Shown: one piece after another, positions 1 through 7,625 of the stretch
Layout: each line of letters begins with the position of its first letter
Numbering within the stretch: position 1 is the first letter of the stretch
Source: Hyphomicrobium sp. ghe19
GTDB lineage: Bacteria; Pseudomonadota; Alphaproteobacteria; Rhizobiales; Hyphomicrobiaceae
Reading direction: 5' to 3'
Assembly (NCBI RefSeq): GCF_902712875.1
Contig: NZ_LR743509.1
Coordinates: forward strand, 2,742,001-2,806,000
Length of the DNA: 64,000 nt
The notes under the pieces: model-generated
Seen by the model: the letters and a program-made list of their open reading frames with translations, nothing else
What the model was told of the DNA's origin: nothing
The model's database searches: none
Program-made: the position numbers and the translations under genes

Positions 1-609
1 GCGGGCGGCAGGGCCGTTTTCGCCGCGGCCGACGTCGCGGATCAAGCGCAGGTGAATGCTGCCGTCGCGAGCGTCACATCGGCAATCGGCCAGGCCAACG
101 TGCTCTTCAATCATGCGGGCACGATCATCATCAAGCCGTTCCTCGAGACGACGCTCAAGGAGTGGGAATGGCTGATGGGCATCAACGTGACGAGCATGTA
201 TCTGATGACGCAAGCCGTTCTGCCCGGCATGCTCGAGATCGGCGGCGGATCGATCGTCTGCACGTCGTCGATTTCTGCCATTGCGGCGACGCCTATGGAG
301 ACGGCTTACAATACGTCGAAGGGCGCCTGCCATATGTTCGCGCGGTCCATCGCCGTCGAGTATCGCGACAGAGGCATTCGCTGCAATGCGGTCTGTCCCG
401 GGTTCGTCAAGACGCCACACGGCCTGCACGAAGTCGCGGAGCTGTCGCGGCGCGGGGTCGATGCGTCGGATGCCGCGCTTGCTGTGCAGCAGGGCCGACT
501 CTGCGAGCCGGAAGAAGTTGCGCGGGCCGCGCTTTTCCTTGCCAGCGACGAAGCGAGCTTCGTCAACGGCGCGCACCTTTTCGTCGACAACTGCTTCACG
601 GCGGTGTGA
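1..609 (+). CDS. SDR-family oxidoreductase, 5' end cut by window edge
   Basis: NAD(P)-dependent short-chain dehydrogenase/reductase; the substrate cannot be named. The frame is open from base 1, so the N-terminal cofactor loop (TGxxxGxG) lies outside the window and 202 codons are visible. Seen: an N-H-A-G-T form of the N-N-A-G motif, a serine-rich strand (CTSSIS) that supplies the catalytic Ser, the Y-N-T-S-K form of YxxxK, and a C-terminal substrate loop ending in NGAHLFVDN. These are the classical SDR order and spacing. The frame ends at TGA just before a palindromic intergenic repeat, and the next gene (eutC) converges on it. Its role relative to the amine genes is unknown. Confidence 0.85.
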   Translation, partial: AGGRAVFAAADVADQAQVNAAVASVTSAIGQANVLFNHAGTIIIKPFLETTLKEWEWLMGINVTSMYLMTQAVLPGMLEIGGGSIVCTSSISAIAATPMETAYNTSKGACHMFARSIAVEYRDRGIRCNAVCPGFVKTPHGLHEVAELSRRGVDASDAALAVQQGRLCEPEEVARAALFLASDEASFVNGAHLFVDNCFTAV

Positions 610-630
610 TTGAGGGCGCAATCCCACAAG

Positions 631-717
631 TGTCATCCTCGGCTTTAGGCCGAGGATCCATCGTCCAACTTACGATGCTGCTTGATGGATCCTCGGGCCA
701 AGCCCGAGGATGACAGT
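631..717. repeat. Palindromic intergenic repeat, copy A
   Basis: Two hairpin arms in inverted orientation. The left arm begins TGTCATCCTCGGCTTTAGG and the right arm ends AGCCCGAGGATGACA, with GGATCCA/TGGATCC flanking a variable centre. Each arm is itself palindromic and the whole is an inverted repeat. Two related copies lie at 34037-34129 and 34267-34351. The layout resembles REP/BIME elements. Confidence 0.75.
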
Positions 718-776
718 GGCTGGGGTTGGCTCGCACTCAGCGGCTCCCTCGACACTCGTTTTGCTGTGACTTGTCG

Positions 777-803
777 TGGATCCCGGCCTACACCGGGATG
801 ACG
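777..803. repeat. Short REP-like hairpin
   Basis: A TGGATCCCGGCCTACACCGGGATGACG unit in which CCCGG and CCGGG pair around CCTACA. It is related in its GGATCC and GATGAC ends to the larger repeat just upstream and may be a single half-unit. It sits in the convergent gap between the SDR gene and eutC, where it could also act in 3' end formation. Confidence 0.5.
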
Positions 804-808
804 TTGGA

Positions 809-1594
809 TTACTTAATCAGTTCCGGCCCCGGCTGGCCTTCAATAAGGAACTGCGAGTCGTCCTTCAAGTTGACGCCCGTTAACCCGCGCCGGAAGGCTT
901 CCCGCAGCAGCCACGCGGTTTTGAACGTGCCCTCGTCGTAAGAGAGCCCCCGCTGGCGAATGTTCGAGATGCAGTTGCGGTCGGCGTCCTTGATGCCGAT
1001 GCGTGGCGAGAACGTGAGGTAGACGCCGAGGCTGTCGGGCGACGAGAGGCCCGGCCGCTCACCAATCAGGACGAGGACGGCTTTGCCGCCCAGAATTTCA
1101 CCCGCTTCGTCGCCCAGCGCAACGCGGGCGTCGTCGGCGAGCAGCACCGGCGATAGTTTCCAGCCGGCTTTCACGACATAGGGCATGAACGCCGACATAT
1201 ATGCCAGCGTGTTGGCTGCGACGCCGAGCGACGAAAGCCCGTCACCGACGAGAACGACGAGGTCGGGTTTCGCCGATCCTTCGACCTCGGATGCGCGAAC
1301 GAGCGCCCCTCGCGAAACGTCGGACAGGCGACGGCCGAGATCGGGACGGCGGAGATATTCGGACCGATCGGTGGCGGCGCTCGCTATTCTCAACGTCGAA
1401 AGACCGAGATTTGACAGGCCTTTTTCAATCGGCGTCCAATCGATCGGTGTCGTCACCGCGTCTCGCGCCATGGCGTGCGAGAGGGCGAAATTCAGAACTT
1501 CGCGCGTCGGCATCGCAGAGCCCGAGCGGCCGAGGCCGATGCGCGCGTCCGTGAACCGCTTCAGATTTGCCCAGGGATCCTCTGTCATGGTCAT
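809..1594 (-). CDS. eutC: Ethanolamine ammonia-lyase, small (light) subunit
   Basis: Small subunit of adenosylcobalamin-dependent ethanolamine ammonia-lyase, which converts ethanolamine to acetaldehyde and ammonia in complex with EutB; it supplies part of the cobalamin-binding surface. The 261-residue protein shows EutC hallmarks: the early GRxGSAMPT segment, a PDLVVLVGDGLSS stretch, GERPGLSSPDSLGVYLTF, and the C-terminal RNCISNIRQ-GLSYDEG block. The ATG at 1594 is chosen because it overlaps the eutB stop as ATGA (1591-1594), implying translational coupling; a longer in-frame extension upstream lies inside eutB and has no family similarity. No microcompartment shell or eutA/eutH-like genes are nearby, so acetaldehyde would be handled in the cytosol. 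Confidence 0.93.
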   Translation of the reverse strand: MTMTEDPWANLKRFTDARIGLGRSGSAMPTREVLNFALSHAMARDAVTTPIDWTPIEKGLSNLGLSTLRIASAATDRSEYLRRPDLGRRLSDVSRGALVRASEVEGSAKPDLVVLVGDGLSSLGVAANTLAYMSAFMPYVVKAGWKLSPVLLADDARVALGDEAGEILGGKAVLVLIGERPGLSSPDSLGVYLTFSPRIGIKDADRNCISNIRQRGLSYDEGTFKTAWLLREAFRRGLTGVNLKDDSQFLIEGQPGPELIK

Positions 1595-2976
1595 GCCGCC
1601 AATGCCTGTGCATGCGTGAGGAGCGGATTGCCCGGAGCATGCGGTGCGAGGTGACCGCTTGTATCCGTCACCCCGATGCGGGCGAGCCAAGCTTCGAACT
1701 CGGGCGCGCGCTTCAGCCCCAGCGCCTCTCGCACATAGAGCGCGTCGTGGAACGACGTCGACTGATAATTCAGCATGATGTCATCGGCGCCGGGAATGCC
1801 CATGATGAAGTTGACGCCTGCCGCGCCGAGCATCATCAGCAGAATGTCCATGTCGTCCTGGTCGGCTTCGGCGTGGTTCGTGTAGCAAATATCGCAGCCC
1901 ATCGGCAGGCCGAGCAGCTTGCCGCAGAAATGATCCTCCAGCCCGGCACGGATGATTTCCTTGCCGTTGTAGAGATATTCCGGCCCGATGAAGCCGACGA
2001 CGGTGTTGACGAGAAGCGGCTTGAACTGGCGGGCCACGGCATAGGCGCGGGCTTCGATCGTCTGCTGATCGCATCCGTGATGTGCGTCCGCCGATAGTGC
2101 CGACCCCTGCCCCGTTTCGAAATACATGCAGTTGTCGCCCACCGTTCCGCGCTTGATGCTGAGGGCGGCTTCGCGGCCTTCCTTCAGATGCGCGAGCGTG
2201 ACGCCGAAGGATGAATTAACACCCTCCGTGCCGCCGATCGACTGGAACACGAGGTCTACCGGCGCGCCCTTGGCGATGGCGTCGATCGTGGTCGTGACGT
2301 GGGTCAACACGCAGCTCTGCGTCGGAATTTCGAAGCGGGTGATGATGTCGTCCATCATCACCAGAAGATCGGTGATCGCAGTAAGGTTGTCGCTCGCCGG
2401 GTTGATGCCGATGACGGCATCGCCGCAGCCGTACATCAGACCGTCGACGATCGAGGCCGCGATGCCCTTCTTGTCGTCGGTCGGGTGATTGGGTTGCAGG
2501 CGGACGGCCATGTGGCCCGGAATGCCGATCGTATTGCGGAACTTCGTGATGACGTGCGCCTTCTTGGCGCCGAGCACGAGATCCTGGTTGCGCATGATTT
2601 TCGAGACGGCTGCGACCATCTCCGGCGTCAGTCCCGGCGCGAGGGCGGAGACTTTCTGCGGCGTCGCATTTTCGGACAGAAGCCAATCTCGGAATTCGCC
2701 GACCGTCATGTGTGAGATTGGCGCGAAGGCTGCCGCATCGTGGGTATCGATGATAAGGCGCGTTACGTCGTCGGCTTCGTAAGGAATGATCGCTTCGTTG
2801 AGGAACTGCTTCAGGGGAATATCGGCGAGCGCCATCTTGGCCGCCACGTTCTCGGCGGCCGATGTCGCCGCGACTCCTGCAAGTACGTCGCCCGAACGAG
2901 GCGGGGTCGCTTTGGCCAGAAGTTCTTTGAGGGTCGAAAACGTGTAGGTGGTTCCGCCAGCGTGCACCCGATACAT
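1591..2976 (-). CDS. eutB: Ethanolamine ammonia-lyase, large (heavy) subunit
   Basis: Catalytic TIM-barrel subunit of ethanolamine ammonia-lyase; with EutC and adenosylcobalamin it makes acetaldehyde and ammonia from ethanolamine. It is 461 residues, close to the usual 450-465. Family blocks are visible: KFRNTIGIPGHMAVRLQPNHP, the Y-G-C-G-D-A-V-I-G-I-N-P glycine-rich segment, FQSIGGTEGVNSSFGV, and FIGPEYLYNGKEIIRAGLEDHF near the C-terminus. The start is set at the ATG at 2976 because GGGGAG lies 6-7 bases upstream; a GTG at 2994 in the same frame has no better site. It is followed by eutC with an ATGA overlap. It lies downstream of the tetR-like gene on the same strand, with a gap of about 115 bp. 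Confidence 0.95.
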   Translation of the reverse strand: MYRVHAGGTTYTFSTLKELLAKATPPRSGDVLAGVAATSAAENVAAKMALADIPLKQFLNEAIIPYEADDVTRLIIDTHDAAAFAPISHMTVGEFRDWLLSENATPQKVSALAPGLTPEMVAAVSKIMRNQDLVLGAKKAHVITKFRNTIGIPGHMAVRLQPNHPTDDKKGIAASIVDGLMYGCGDAVIGINPASDNLTAITDLLVMMDDIITRFEIPTQSCVLTHVTTTIDAIAKGAPVDLVFQSIGGTEGVNSSFGVTLAHLKEGREAALSIKRGTVGDNCMYFETGQGSALSADAHHGCDQQTIEARAYAVARQFKPLLVNTVVGFIGPEYLYNGKEIIRAGLEDHFCGKLLGLPMGCDICYTNHAEADQDDMDILLMMLGAAGVNFIMGIPGADDIMLNYQSTSFHDALYVREALGLKRAPEFEAWLARIGVTDTSGHLAPHAPGNPLLTHAQALAA

Positions 2977-3092
2977 GGCATTCTCCCCGGTCACCGGTCG
3001 CTCTTACCAATAATGTCGCAAGAGGCTATCTACGCAAGCTTCAATTCGTGCTCACCCCATTGTCATCAGCACGTTTGCAGTGCAGACGCAGG

Positions 3093-3785
3093 CTAATGCG
3101 CGGCGAAACCGACTTTTGATTTGTGGGAGGCGTTTTCAGGCCGGCCCGCTGCGAGAGCCGCCACCCCCAAGATGAAGACGTTGATCGAATTGTCGAACGC
3201 CGCATCCGGATCGAGTGTCTTCAGAGCGGGAATAAGGGACCTCGTTGCCTTGTAGGTCTCGGGCTCGAGGCCTTCGAGTTCCGTTTCATCGCCTTGCCCG
3301 ATCGGGCGCAGAAGGCCCTCGGCCTCGGCGAGCGCGAACCCCAAGACGAAAGCGTAAAACGCGAGTCCAAGCCCGGCCACCTCAGCGTCGGCAAGCCCGG
3401 CCTGCCGCAGCGCGCAATAAACGACCTCGCTCGATATGTGGTCGGTCGGCCCCGTCGCGTTGTAGCGAAAATGTAGAGGAAAAACGAGCGGATGGCGGTG
3501 CGCGAGCGTTCGATAGGCGTTGGCGACGGCCTTCAGGTCGCTTTGCCAATTCGAGGTCGACACCGGCATTTCGATATCTCGCAAGGCGCGGTCGGCGATG
3601 GCGCGAAGCAGCTCAGCCTTGGAGCCGAAATGATGCAAGACCGTCATCGGGTCGACGCCGAGGGCCGCCGCGAGCTTGCGGATCGAAAAGCCCTGCTCTC
3701 CGGTGCTCGCGAATAGATTAAAGGCGGCGTCGAGGATCTCTGATCGCTCGACCCCCCGGCGTGCCCGGGATTTCGGTTCTGCCAT
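3093..3785 (-). CDS. TetR-family transcriptional regulator
   Basis: A 230-residue one-component regulator. The N-terminal helix-turn-helix is clear at about residues 12-60 (EILDAAFNLFASTGEQGFSIRKLAAALGVDPMTVLHHFGSKAELL), followed by a ligand-binding helical domain that resembles the TetR C-terminal class (FPLHFRYNATGPTDH, repeated Leu/Ala helices). Start ATG 3785 has AAGGG about 9 bases upstream. It sits between eutBC and the divergent polyamine operon, and an inverted-repeat operator candidate lies within 50 bp of its start, overlapping a plus-strand promoter-like sequence. The likely role is to repress the plus-strand operon and itself; the inducer is unknown, with polyamines, gamma-glutamyl intermediates or ethanolamine all possible. 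Confidence 0.88.
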   Translation of the reverse strand: MAEPKSRARRGVERSEILDAAFNLFASTGEQGFSIRKLAAALGVDPMTVLHHFGSKAELLRAIADRALRDIEMPVSTSNWQSDLKAVANAYRTLAHRHPLVFPLHFRYNATGPTDHISSEVVYCALRQAGLADAEVAGLGLAFYAFVLGFALAEAEGLLRPIGQGDETELEGLEPETYKATRSLIPALKTLDPDAAFDNSINVFILGVAALAAGRPENASHKSKVGFAAH

Positions 3786-3797
3786 TTCGCGTGGCCC

Positions 3798-3832
3798 TTG
3801 ACACTTCTACACTGTAGAGAATACTCTAGAAG
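3798..3832. promoter_or_regulatory. Putative TetR operator overlapping a plus-strand promoter
   Basis: A consensus -35 TTGACA (3798-3803) is followed after 16 bases by AATACT (3820-3825, a weak -10). Between and over them lie nested inverted repeats: CTACA-C-TGTAG (3807-3817), TAGAG-AATA-CTCTA (3815-3828) and outer CTTCTA/TAGAAG arms (3804-3809 and 3827-3832). The site lies 19 bp upstream of the TetR start and about 300 bp upstream of spuC. This is the arrangement expected for repressor binding that blocks polymerase. The assignment is inference from position and symmetry. Confidence 0.55.
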
Positions 3833-4136
3833 CCATTGAATAAGCAAGTATCGCTGTCGTTCGTTATCGAGTGTCGCATCGCGAATGGTGCGGCCGGCCA
3901 GGGAACATCGATATGGCGCCGTCGGGTATCCGGCTCCCGGCTATTTTTGCTGACAGTGCACCGGCGCGGACCGGCTGCAGCGAGACCTCGCGCCTCATGA
4001 AAAGCGCTCCTTATCCGAAGCGCGAACTTCTGAAGCTGTGCGCGCGCATCGGCTATACGCCGCACTGACGTCTCCAGCTTTCTTTCACCGACTGGCCGCA
4101 ACAGGCCCTCAACCGTTTCCGCTGGAGAGAAAACCC

Positions 4137-5522
4137 GTGTCCAACCGATTTCAGACAAAGCAGATCCAAGACCTCGACGCGCAGCACCATTTGCATCCCT
4201 TCTCCGATCACCAGTCGCTGCGGGCGGGTTCGAACGTCCGCGTCATCGTGAAGGGTGAAGGTCCTTACGTCATCGACAGCGAAGGCCACCGCATTCTCGA
4301 TGGCATGGCCGGCCTTTGGACGACCAACATCGGCTACGGCAATAAGGAGCTTGCTCAGGCCGCTTACGACCAGATGGTCGAGCTTCCGTTCTACAATACG
4401 TTCTTCAAGACGACGCATCCGCCCGTCGTGGCGTTGTCGCGCAAGCTTGCCGAAATCGCACCGGCTCACATCAACCAGGTCTTCTTCGGATCGTCGGGCT
4501 CGGAATCGAATGACACGGCGATCCGCCTCATCCGTCACTACTGGGCGCTCAAGGGCGAGCCGAAACGCCGGATCATCATCAGCCGCAAGAACGCGTACCA
4601 CGGGTCGACGATCGCAGCGGGCTCGATGGGCGGCATGAGCCACGTCCATCAGCACAGCTATCCGGTCTACGAAGGGTTCCGGCATGTGATGGATCCCTAT
4701 TGGTACGGAGATTCATTCCCAGGCGAGACGCCGGAGGCTTTCGGGCTCCGTGCGGCGCGCGCGATCGAGGAAGAAATTCTTCGTTGCGGACCGGAGAACG
4801 TCGCGGCATTCGCGGGCGAACCCGTTCAGGGCGCGGGCGGCGTCAAGATTGCGCCATCCACCTATTGGCCGGAAGTGCAGCGCATCGTCGACAAGTACGG
4901 CATTCTGCTGCTCGCTGACGAAGTGATCACCGGTTTCGGCCGGGTGGGGACGTGGTTTGCCTCGGAATTCTATGGCATTCGGCCAAACCTCATCACCTTC
5001 GCGAAAGCCGCGACGTCCGGTTATATCCCGCTCTCCGGTGTTCTCGTCGACGACAAAATCGTCGAAGCGCTGATGTCGACGAACGACGACTTCAATCACG
5101 GGTACACCTTCTCAGGCCATCCCGTTGCCTGCGCCGTCGCGTTGAAGAACCTCGAGATCATGGAGCGGGACCGGCTCGTTCCGAAGGTCAAAGAAACGAC
5201 GGGTCCGGCGCTTGCGAAGCTTTTCGCCCGATTCAAGGATCACCCGCTTGTGGGCGAAGTGCGCACGGTCGGCATGCTCGGCGCGATCGAACTCGTCGCC
5301 GACAAGAAAACGCGGAAGCGTTTCGACGATCCGGGCCGCGTCGGCCTCATCTGCCGCGATCACTTCTTCCGCGGAGGCTTCATCATGCGCGCCGTGTACG
5401 ACACGATGGTGTGTGCGCCCCCGCTGATCTGGACCGAAGCCGAATTCGAACACGCGGGTGCCGTCATTCAGAAGGCACTCGATCAGACGCTCGCAGACGT
5501 CAGTGGAGAACTTGCGGCATGA
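4137..5522 (+). CDS. spuC: Class III PLP aminotransferase, SpuC-like (polyamine:pyruvate)
   Basis: PLP-dependent omega-aminotransferase, best matched from memory to SpuC-type putrescine (polyamine):pyruvate aminotransferases. Across 461 residues the family order is plain: HHLHPFSDHQSL near the N-terminus, GMAGLWTTNIGYG, LPFYNTFFKTTHPP, the PLP phosphate-binding GSSGSESND, the AYHGSTIA segment, the LLADEVITGFGR strand with the PLP-pyridine Asp, and the lysine-bearing FAKAATSGYIPLSG. Start GTG 4137 is preferred because GGAGAG lies 8 bases upstream and the homologous N-terminus begins there. The stop overlaps the puuD ATG as ATGA. It is first in the plus-strand polyamine operon and would transfer an amino group to pyruvate, making alanine; alternative diamine or amino-acid donors cannot be excluded. 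Confidence 0.85.
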   Translation: MSNRFQTKQIQDLDAQHHLHPFSDHQSLRAGSNVRVIVKGEGPYVIDSEGHRILDGMAGLWTTNIGYGNKELAQAAYDQMVELPFYNTFFKTTHPPVVALSRKLAEIAPAHINQVFFGSSGSESNDTAIRLIRHYWALKGEPKRRIIISRKNAYHGSTIAAGSMGGMSHVHQHSYPVYEGFRHVMDPYWYGDSFPGETPEAFGLRAARAIEEEILRCGPENVAAFAGEPVQGAGGVKIAPSTYWPEVQRIVDKYGILLLADEVITGFGRVGTWFASEFYGIRPNLITFAKAATSGYIPLSGVLVDDKIVEALMSTNDDFNHGYTFSGHPVACAVALKNLEIMERDRLVPKVKETTGPALAKLFARFKDHPLVGEVRTVGMLGAIELVADKKTRKRFDDPGRVGLICRDHFFRGGFIMRAVYDTMVCAPPLIWTEAEFEHAGAVIQKALDQTLADVSGELAA

Positions 5523-6271
5523 GCCGGCCGATTATCGTCATTCCCTGCAGCACTGAATCGGTCGGCGGCCTCACCGCCGACGTCGTCGTGCGGAAATACG
5601 CCGTAGCGGTTGCCGAAGGCGCGGAGTGCCAGCCGCTCTTCGTGCCGGTGGGGCACAACCTCGCCGACATCCCCTCCGTGCTCGATGTGGCGTCCGGCAT
5701 TCTGCTGACGGGCGCCATCTCGAACGTTCACCCCGAGCATTACAGCGACGAGGAGCCAATCCTTCCGCACGCGATCGATCGGGATCGTGACGCCGTGACG
5801 TTGCCGCTCATCCGGGCAGCCGTCGGAAGCAAGCTGCCGCTCTTTGCGATCTGCCGCGGCTTCCAGGAGTTCAACGTCGCGCTCGGCGGCACGCTGCACC
5901 AGGCCGTGCATACTCTCGAGGACTACGCCGATCATCGCGAGCCGGCCGTCACGGATTTTGATGTGATGTTCGCGGCTCGCCATCCGGTTACGCTCAAAGG
6001 CGAGCTCAAGAAGTGGCTCGGGCAGGACCAGATCATCGTCAACTCGCTACACGGACAGGGCATCAAGTCCCTCGCCCAGCCGCTGGTCGCCGAAGCATTC
6101 GCCGAAGACGGGCTGATCGAAGCTGCGCGGGCGGCTGCGGGGCATCCATTTTCGCTTGGCGTGCAATGGCATCCCGAGTGGCAGATCCATTCAAATCCTC
6201 AATCCCTGGCGCTGTTCCGTCGCTTCGGCGACGCTGCGAGAGGCAGAATCGCAAAAGGACAGGCTGCATGA
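5519..6271 (+). CDS. puuD: Gamma-glutamyl-GABA hydrolase (class I glutamine amidotransferase-like)
   Basis: Hydrolyses gamma-glutamyl-gamma-aminobutyrate to glutamate and GABA, the last step of the gamma-glutamylated putrescine pathway. It is 250 residues, near the size of E. coli PuuD. The class I GATase triad is visible: nucleophile Cys112 in FAICRGFQEFN, and His218 plus Glu220 in GVQWHPEW. An SLHGQGI loop and the N-terminal IPCSTESVGG strand also fit. The ATG overlaps the spuC stop and its own stop overlaps the puuA ATG, each as ATGA, so spuC, puuD and puuA look translationally coupled. The operon context supports PuuD over other peptidase C26 members. Confidence 0.9.
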   Translation: MSRPIIVIPCSTESVGGLTADVVVRKYAVAVAEGAECQPLFVPVGHNLADIPSVLDVASGILLTGAISNVHPEHYSDEEPILPHAIDRDRDAVTLPLIRAAVGSKLPLFAICRGFQEFNVALGGTLHQAVHTLEDYADHREPAVTDFDVMFAARHPVTLKGELKKWLGQDQIIVNSLHGQGIKSLAQPLVAEAFAEDGLIEAARAAAGHPFSLGVQWHPEWQIHSNPQSLALFRRFGDAARGRIAKGQAA

Positions 6272-7614
6272 CCGACACCTTCATCACCATCGACGAAGCG
6301 GCCGCATTTCTCGACGCCAATCCGACCGTAACCTGGATCGACATCATCCTGTTCGACATGAACGGCATGGCTCGGGGCAAGAGAGTCCGGCGCGCCGATC
6401 TCGTCGGCGCCGTAAAGAACGGCCTCTTGCTTCCGGCCTCGGTTTACGTCCTCGACCCGCGCGGCAACTCGATCGCCGAGACGGGCCGTCTCTGGGAAAC
6501 CGGCGATCACGACATTCCATTCCGCATTCTTGCCGGCACGCTCAAGCCGGTGCCGGTCGGCGCGGGTACCCACGCGCAAGCCGTGATGGTCCCGGCGGAT
6601 TTCTGCGATATGGACCCGCGCGGCGTTCTTCAGGGGCAAGTCGAACGCTTCGCCGCCGCCGGGCAGACGCCAATCGTTGCCGTGGAGCTCGAATTCTACG
6701 TCACGCGCCGCTCGGCCGATGGTCAATTCACTCTCGAGACGCCGCCCGGCCTTTCGTCTGATCCCGAACGGCCGATGACTTTCCAATTCGAAGAAATGGA
6801 TACGCTCGGACCGTTCATCGATGACGTTTACCGCATTGCGGAAGCCCAGGGCTTACCCGTCGATGCGGTGATGCAGGAGTCGGGTCCCGGACAGTTCGAG
6901 ATCAACTTGAAGCATTCCGATGCGCTATCGGCGGCGCTCAATGGGCTCCTGCTCAAGCGGGCGGTCAAGGCAGCTGCACGCGCTCATGATCTCGAAGCGA
7001 CGTTCATGGCGAAGCCGCATCACGACTGGACCGGTTCCGGGATGCACATTCACGTCAGTCTCGTCGACAGCCAAGGCAAAAACCTGTTCGCCGGCGAGCC
7101 GATGGCGCCGATGTTCCGTCAGGCCATCGGCGGTCTTTGTGAGTCCATGCCGGACTTCATGGCCATCTGGGCGCAATCGGCCAATGCCTATCGCCGCTAT
7201 GTGCCGGAATCCTACGTTCCGATGGCCGCACACTGGGGCTTCAACAACCGCACCGTTGCGCTGCGCATTCCGGCTGGCTCGGGCCCCGCGACCCGCATTG
7301 AGCATCGTGTGTCGGGAGCGGATGCCAACCCGTTCCTCGTCGTCGCCGCGATCCTGGCCGGCATTCGTCACGGCTTAACCAATGCAATCGACCCCGGACA
7401 GCACGCCGAAGGGAACGCGGAAACGCTCGACGGCGCTGCGCTTCCGACAGCCTGGGTCAACTCCCTCGAGAAATTCCGCTCATCTAAAATCGTGCGGGAA
7501 GCATTCGGCGCGCCGTTCCAGGACGTCTATTATAGGCTGAAGCAGACCGAACGGATCGCCTTCGAACGCATCGTCACCTCTCTCGACCATGCGTGGTACG
7601 CTCAAGTTGCATAA
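6268..7614 (+). CDS. puuA: Gamma-glutamylputrescine synthetase-like glutamine synthetase
   Basis: Glutamine-synthetase-family ligase expected to couple glutamate to putrescine or another amine with ATP. At 448 residues it is somewhat shorter than PuuA of E. coli (about 470). GS motifs are present: FDMNGMARGKRV near the N-terminus, the glutamate-binding ESGPGQFEINLKH, the ATP-site KPHHDWTGSGMHIHVSL block and RIEHRVSGADANPFLV near the C-terminus. It lacks a GS-I adenylylation-type region. Start ATG 6268 overlaps the puuD stop. Neighbouring puuD and an aldehyde dehydrogenase support a gamma-glutamyl polyamine role. Since ethanolamine genes are close, a gamma-glutamyl-ethanolamide or other monoamine substrate is an alternative. 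Confidence 0.88.
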   Translation: MTDTFITIDEAAAFLDANPTVTWIDIILFDMNGMARGKRVRRADLVGAVKNGLLLPASVYVLDPRGNSIAETGRLWETGDHDIPFRILAGTLKPVPVGAGTHAQAVMVPADFCDMDPRGVLQGQVERFAAAGQTPIVAVELEFYVTRRSADGQFTLETPPGLSSDPERPMTFQFEEMDTLGPFIDDVYRIAEAQGLPVDAVMQESGPGQFEINLKHSDALSAALNGLLLKRAVKAAARAHDLEATFMAKPHHDWTGSGMHIHVSLVDSQGKNLFAGEPMAPMFRQAIGGLCESMPDFMAIWAQSANAYRRYVPESYVPMAAHWGFNNRTVALRIPAGSGPATRIEHRVSGADANPFLVVAAILAGIRHGLTNAIDPGQHAEGNAETLDGAALPTAWVNSLEKFRSSKIVREAFGAPFQDVYYRLKQTERIAFERIVTSLDHAWYAQVA

Positions 7615-7625
7615 GGCTTAGTGTC

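Noticed and set aside
809..3785. Ethanolamine microcompartment locus
   Set aside because: Only eutB and eutC are present; no shell (BMC-domain) or eutA-like gene was found on either strand.
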